From an uncultured Pseudomonadota bacterium (lineage in GTDB: Bacteria > Pseudomonadota > Gammaproteobacteria > Burkholderiales > Burkholderiaceae_C): DNA of 8,059 bases. The translations under genes and the position numbers were made by a program. Under the pieces are notes generated by a model. It saw only the letters and a list, made by a program, of their open reading frames with translations. It searched no databases and was not told where the DNA came from. How positions within the stretch are numbered: the first letter of the stretch is position 1; every line of letters begins with the position of its first letter. Shown piece after piece: positions 7,161-8,059 of this stretch. Where the stretch lies: positions 1 through 8,059 of the forward strand of contig ONTY01000046.1 of the NCBI GenBank assembly GCA_900320815.1. The letters are read 5' to 3'.

Positions 7161-8000
7161 ATGGAAAAGAACCAGATAGAGCAGATTCTGATTCTAGCAA
7201 AAACCTACCCCTCGCCAAGTGCAAAGCACATTGAGACATCCTGCGTTGCCGGCATCAACCGGAATGGAGAGATGCGCCGCCTCTACCCTGTGCCCTTCCG
7301 CTTGCTGCAAGGCAGGCAACAGTTCAAAAAATGGCAATGGATTGAGGCGCGTGTTGAGAAATCAAGCGGCGACCACCGGCCAGAAAGCCATAAGCTCTAC
7401 ATTGACACCATCGACCGTAAAGAGGAAATTGGCTCCCAAAAAGGATGGGCTGACAGGAAGGCGTGGCTAGATAAAATACCTTCATTTGACTGCTTTGACG
7501 ACATTGAAGCCGCGAGGCTTGAACGCGGTCTGTCACTCGCACTGTTGCGCCCCAAGGCTCTACGCCAATTGGAGATAACACCAGCGCGCAATCCAGACTG
7601 GACGCCAGAGGAAAAGGAAAAACTGCTACGCCAGCAAATGCAGGGCAGCCTTTTTTCCGAAGATGAAGAAAGGCGTCAGATTAAAGAGCTACGCAAACTT
7701 CCGTTCGATTTCTATTACCATTACGCATGCGATACGCCGGATGGCGAGCAGCCATACAAGCACAAAATTATCGACTGGGAAGCAGGTGCACTTTTCTGGA
7801 ACTGCCAGCGAAGTTACGGCAATGGATGGGAAAAACCTTTCCGTGACAAACTGGAAATGGCGTTAGGGGGCAAGGATTTGATGCTGCTGATGGGCAATCA
7901 GCACAGGTTCCCAGACCAGTGGCTCATCATCAGCCTCATCTATCCGCCTAAGCAGCAAGCGCCATCTCCATCTGAAAGTGCGCAGGCGATGTTGTTCTAA
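7161..8000 (+). CDS. Conserved uncharacterised protein, 279 aa, of a family often found beside DUF488 genes
   Basis: This is a complete soluble protein with no signal peptide or membrane segment, so it is cytoplasmic. Conserved-looking blocks are LAKTYPSPS (13-21), RRLYPVPFR (39-47), FKKWQWIEARVEK (55-67), RPESHKL (73-79), WADRKAWL (96-103), LPFDFYYHYACDT (180-192), HKIIDWEAGALFWNC (201-215) and DLMLLMGNQHRFPDQWLIISLIYP (239-262). I recognise the pattern as a widespread family of unknown function, from memory commonly next to DUF488 genes in accessory regions. No catalytic triad or nucleotide-binding loop is evident. Two QxxLF pentapeptides occur, QGSLF at 161-165 and QAMLF at the last five residues (275-279), matching the pattern of beta-clamp-binding peptides. 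The gene uses TTA/CTA/TCA nine times and AGG five times, unlike the RHS gene, which suggests acquisition by transfer. The start is set by the Shine-Dalgarno at 7147-7153. Confidence 0.9.
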   Translation: MEKNQIEQILILAKTYPSPSAKHIETSCVAGINRNGEMRRLYPVPFRLLQGRQQFKKWQWIEARVEKSSGDHRPESHKLYIDTIDRKEEIGSQKGWADRKAWLDKIPSFDCFDDIEAARLERGLSLALLRPKALRQLEITPARNPDWTPEEKEKLLRQQMQGSLFSEDEERRQIKELRKLPFDFYYHYACDTPDGEQPYKHKIIDWEAGALFWNCQRSYGNGWEKPFRDKLEMALGGKDLMLLMGNQHRFPDQWLIISLIYPPKQQAPSPSESAQAMLF

Positions 8001-8059
8001 TGCCTGATACCACGATGTGTTCAACGCGTGCCCCGCAGCAATCACGCACTGCATCAGCA
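7948..8059 (-). CDS. Possible C-terminal end of a convergent DUF488-like gene (partial)
   Basis: A minus-strand frame enters from the right edge and ends at TAG 7950-7948, giving 36 residues beginning ADAVRDCCGARVEHIVVSGI. The pattern A-D-A-x-x-x-x-x-A-x-V-x-H-I resembles the C-terminal helix-strand of DUF488 proteins (around '...IADAL..RG..V.HI'), and the plus-strand neighbour belongs to a family often linked to DUF488. It would overlap the last 53 bp of that gene tail to tail. The call rests on a short stretch and could be a chance antisense reading. Confidence 0.3.
   Translation of the reverse strand, partial: ADAVRDCCGARVEHIVVSGIRTTSPAHFQMEMALAA

Noticed and set aside
8000..8059. Plus-strand frame starting at ATG 8000, overlapping the stop of the 279-codon gene by one base (TAATG)
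   Set aside because: The overlap is typical of coupled genes, but there is no Shine-Dalgarno and the 20 residues (MPDTTMCSTRAPQQ...) resemble no family I know. The minus-strand reading is more protein-like.

Overview
The window is dominated by one very long, unbroken reading frame on the minus strand. It starts at 6799 and runs off the left edge, giving at least 2266 codons with no stop in the window. It encodes a giant exported RHS/YD-repeat protein. From the N-terminus it has a Sec signal peptide, an exported domain of about 225 residues, a central membrane segment that looks like an IPTL/PEP-CTERM-type sorting signal fused directly to a second signal-peptide-like stretch, a jelly-roll/lectin-like domain, one fibronectin-III-like domain, a stack of seven Ig/cadherin-like repeats, two more beta-sandwich segments, and then at least 800 residues of RHS/YD repeats. 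The C-terminus, where such proteins often carry a variable toxin or effector tip, lies outside the window.

Divergent from it, across a gap of about 360 bp (6800-7160), is a complete 279-codon gene on the plus strand (7161-8000) with a strong Shine-Dalgarno and a TATAAT box. It belongs to a conserved but uncharacterised family that, from memory, is often found beside DUF488 genes. It has two QxxLF pentapeptides, one internal and one at the extreme C-terminus, which resemble sliding-clamp-binding peptides. Its codon use differs sharply from that of the RHS gene, which suggests a separate origin.

At the right edge, a minus-strand frame (8059-7948) could be the tail of a convergent DUF488-like gene overlapping the 3' end of the 279-codon gene. 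This call is tentative.

The organism is probably a GC-rich proteobacterium. Exported RHS proteins and IPTL-CTERM/exosortase-H sorting signals together point towards Betaproteobacteria such as Burkholderiales, but this is an inference from protein style and no taxonomic marker is present. The long open frames on the plus strand between 1 and 6286 are codon-for-codon antisense shadows of the RHS gene and are not annotated as genes. I see no tRNA, rRNA, CRISPR array, transposase or clear rho-independent terminator.
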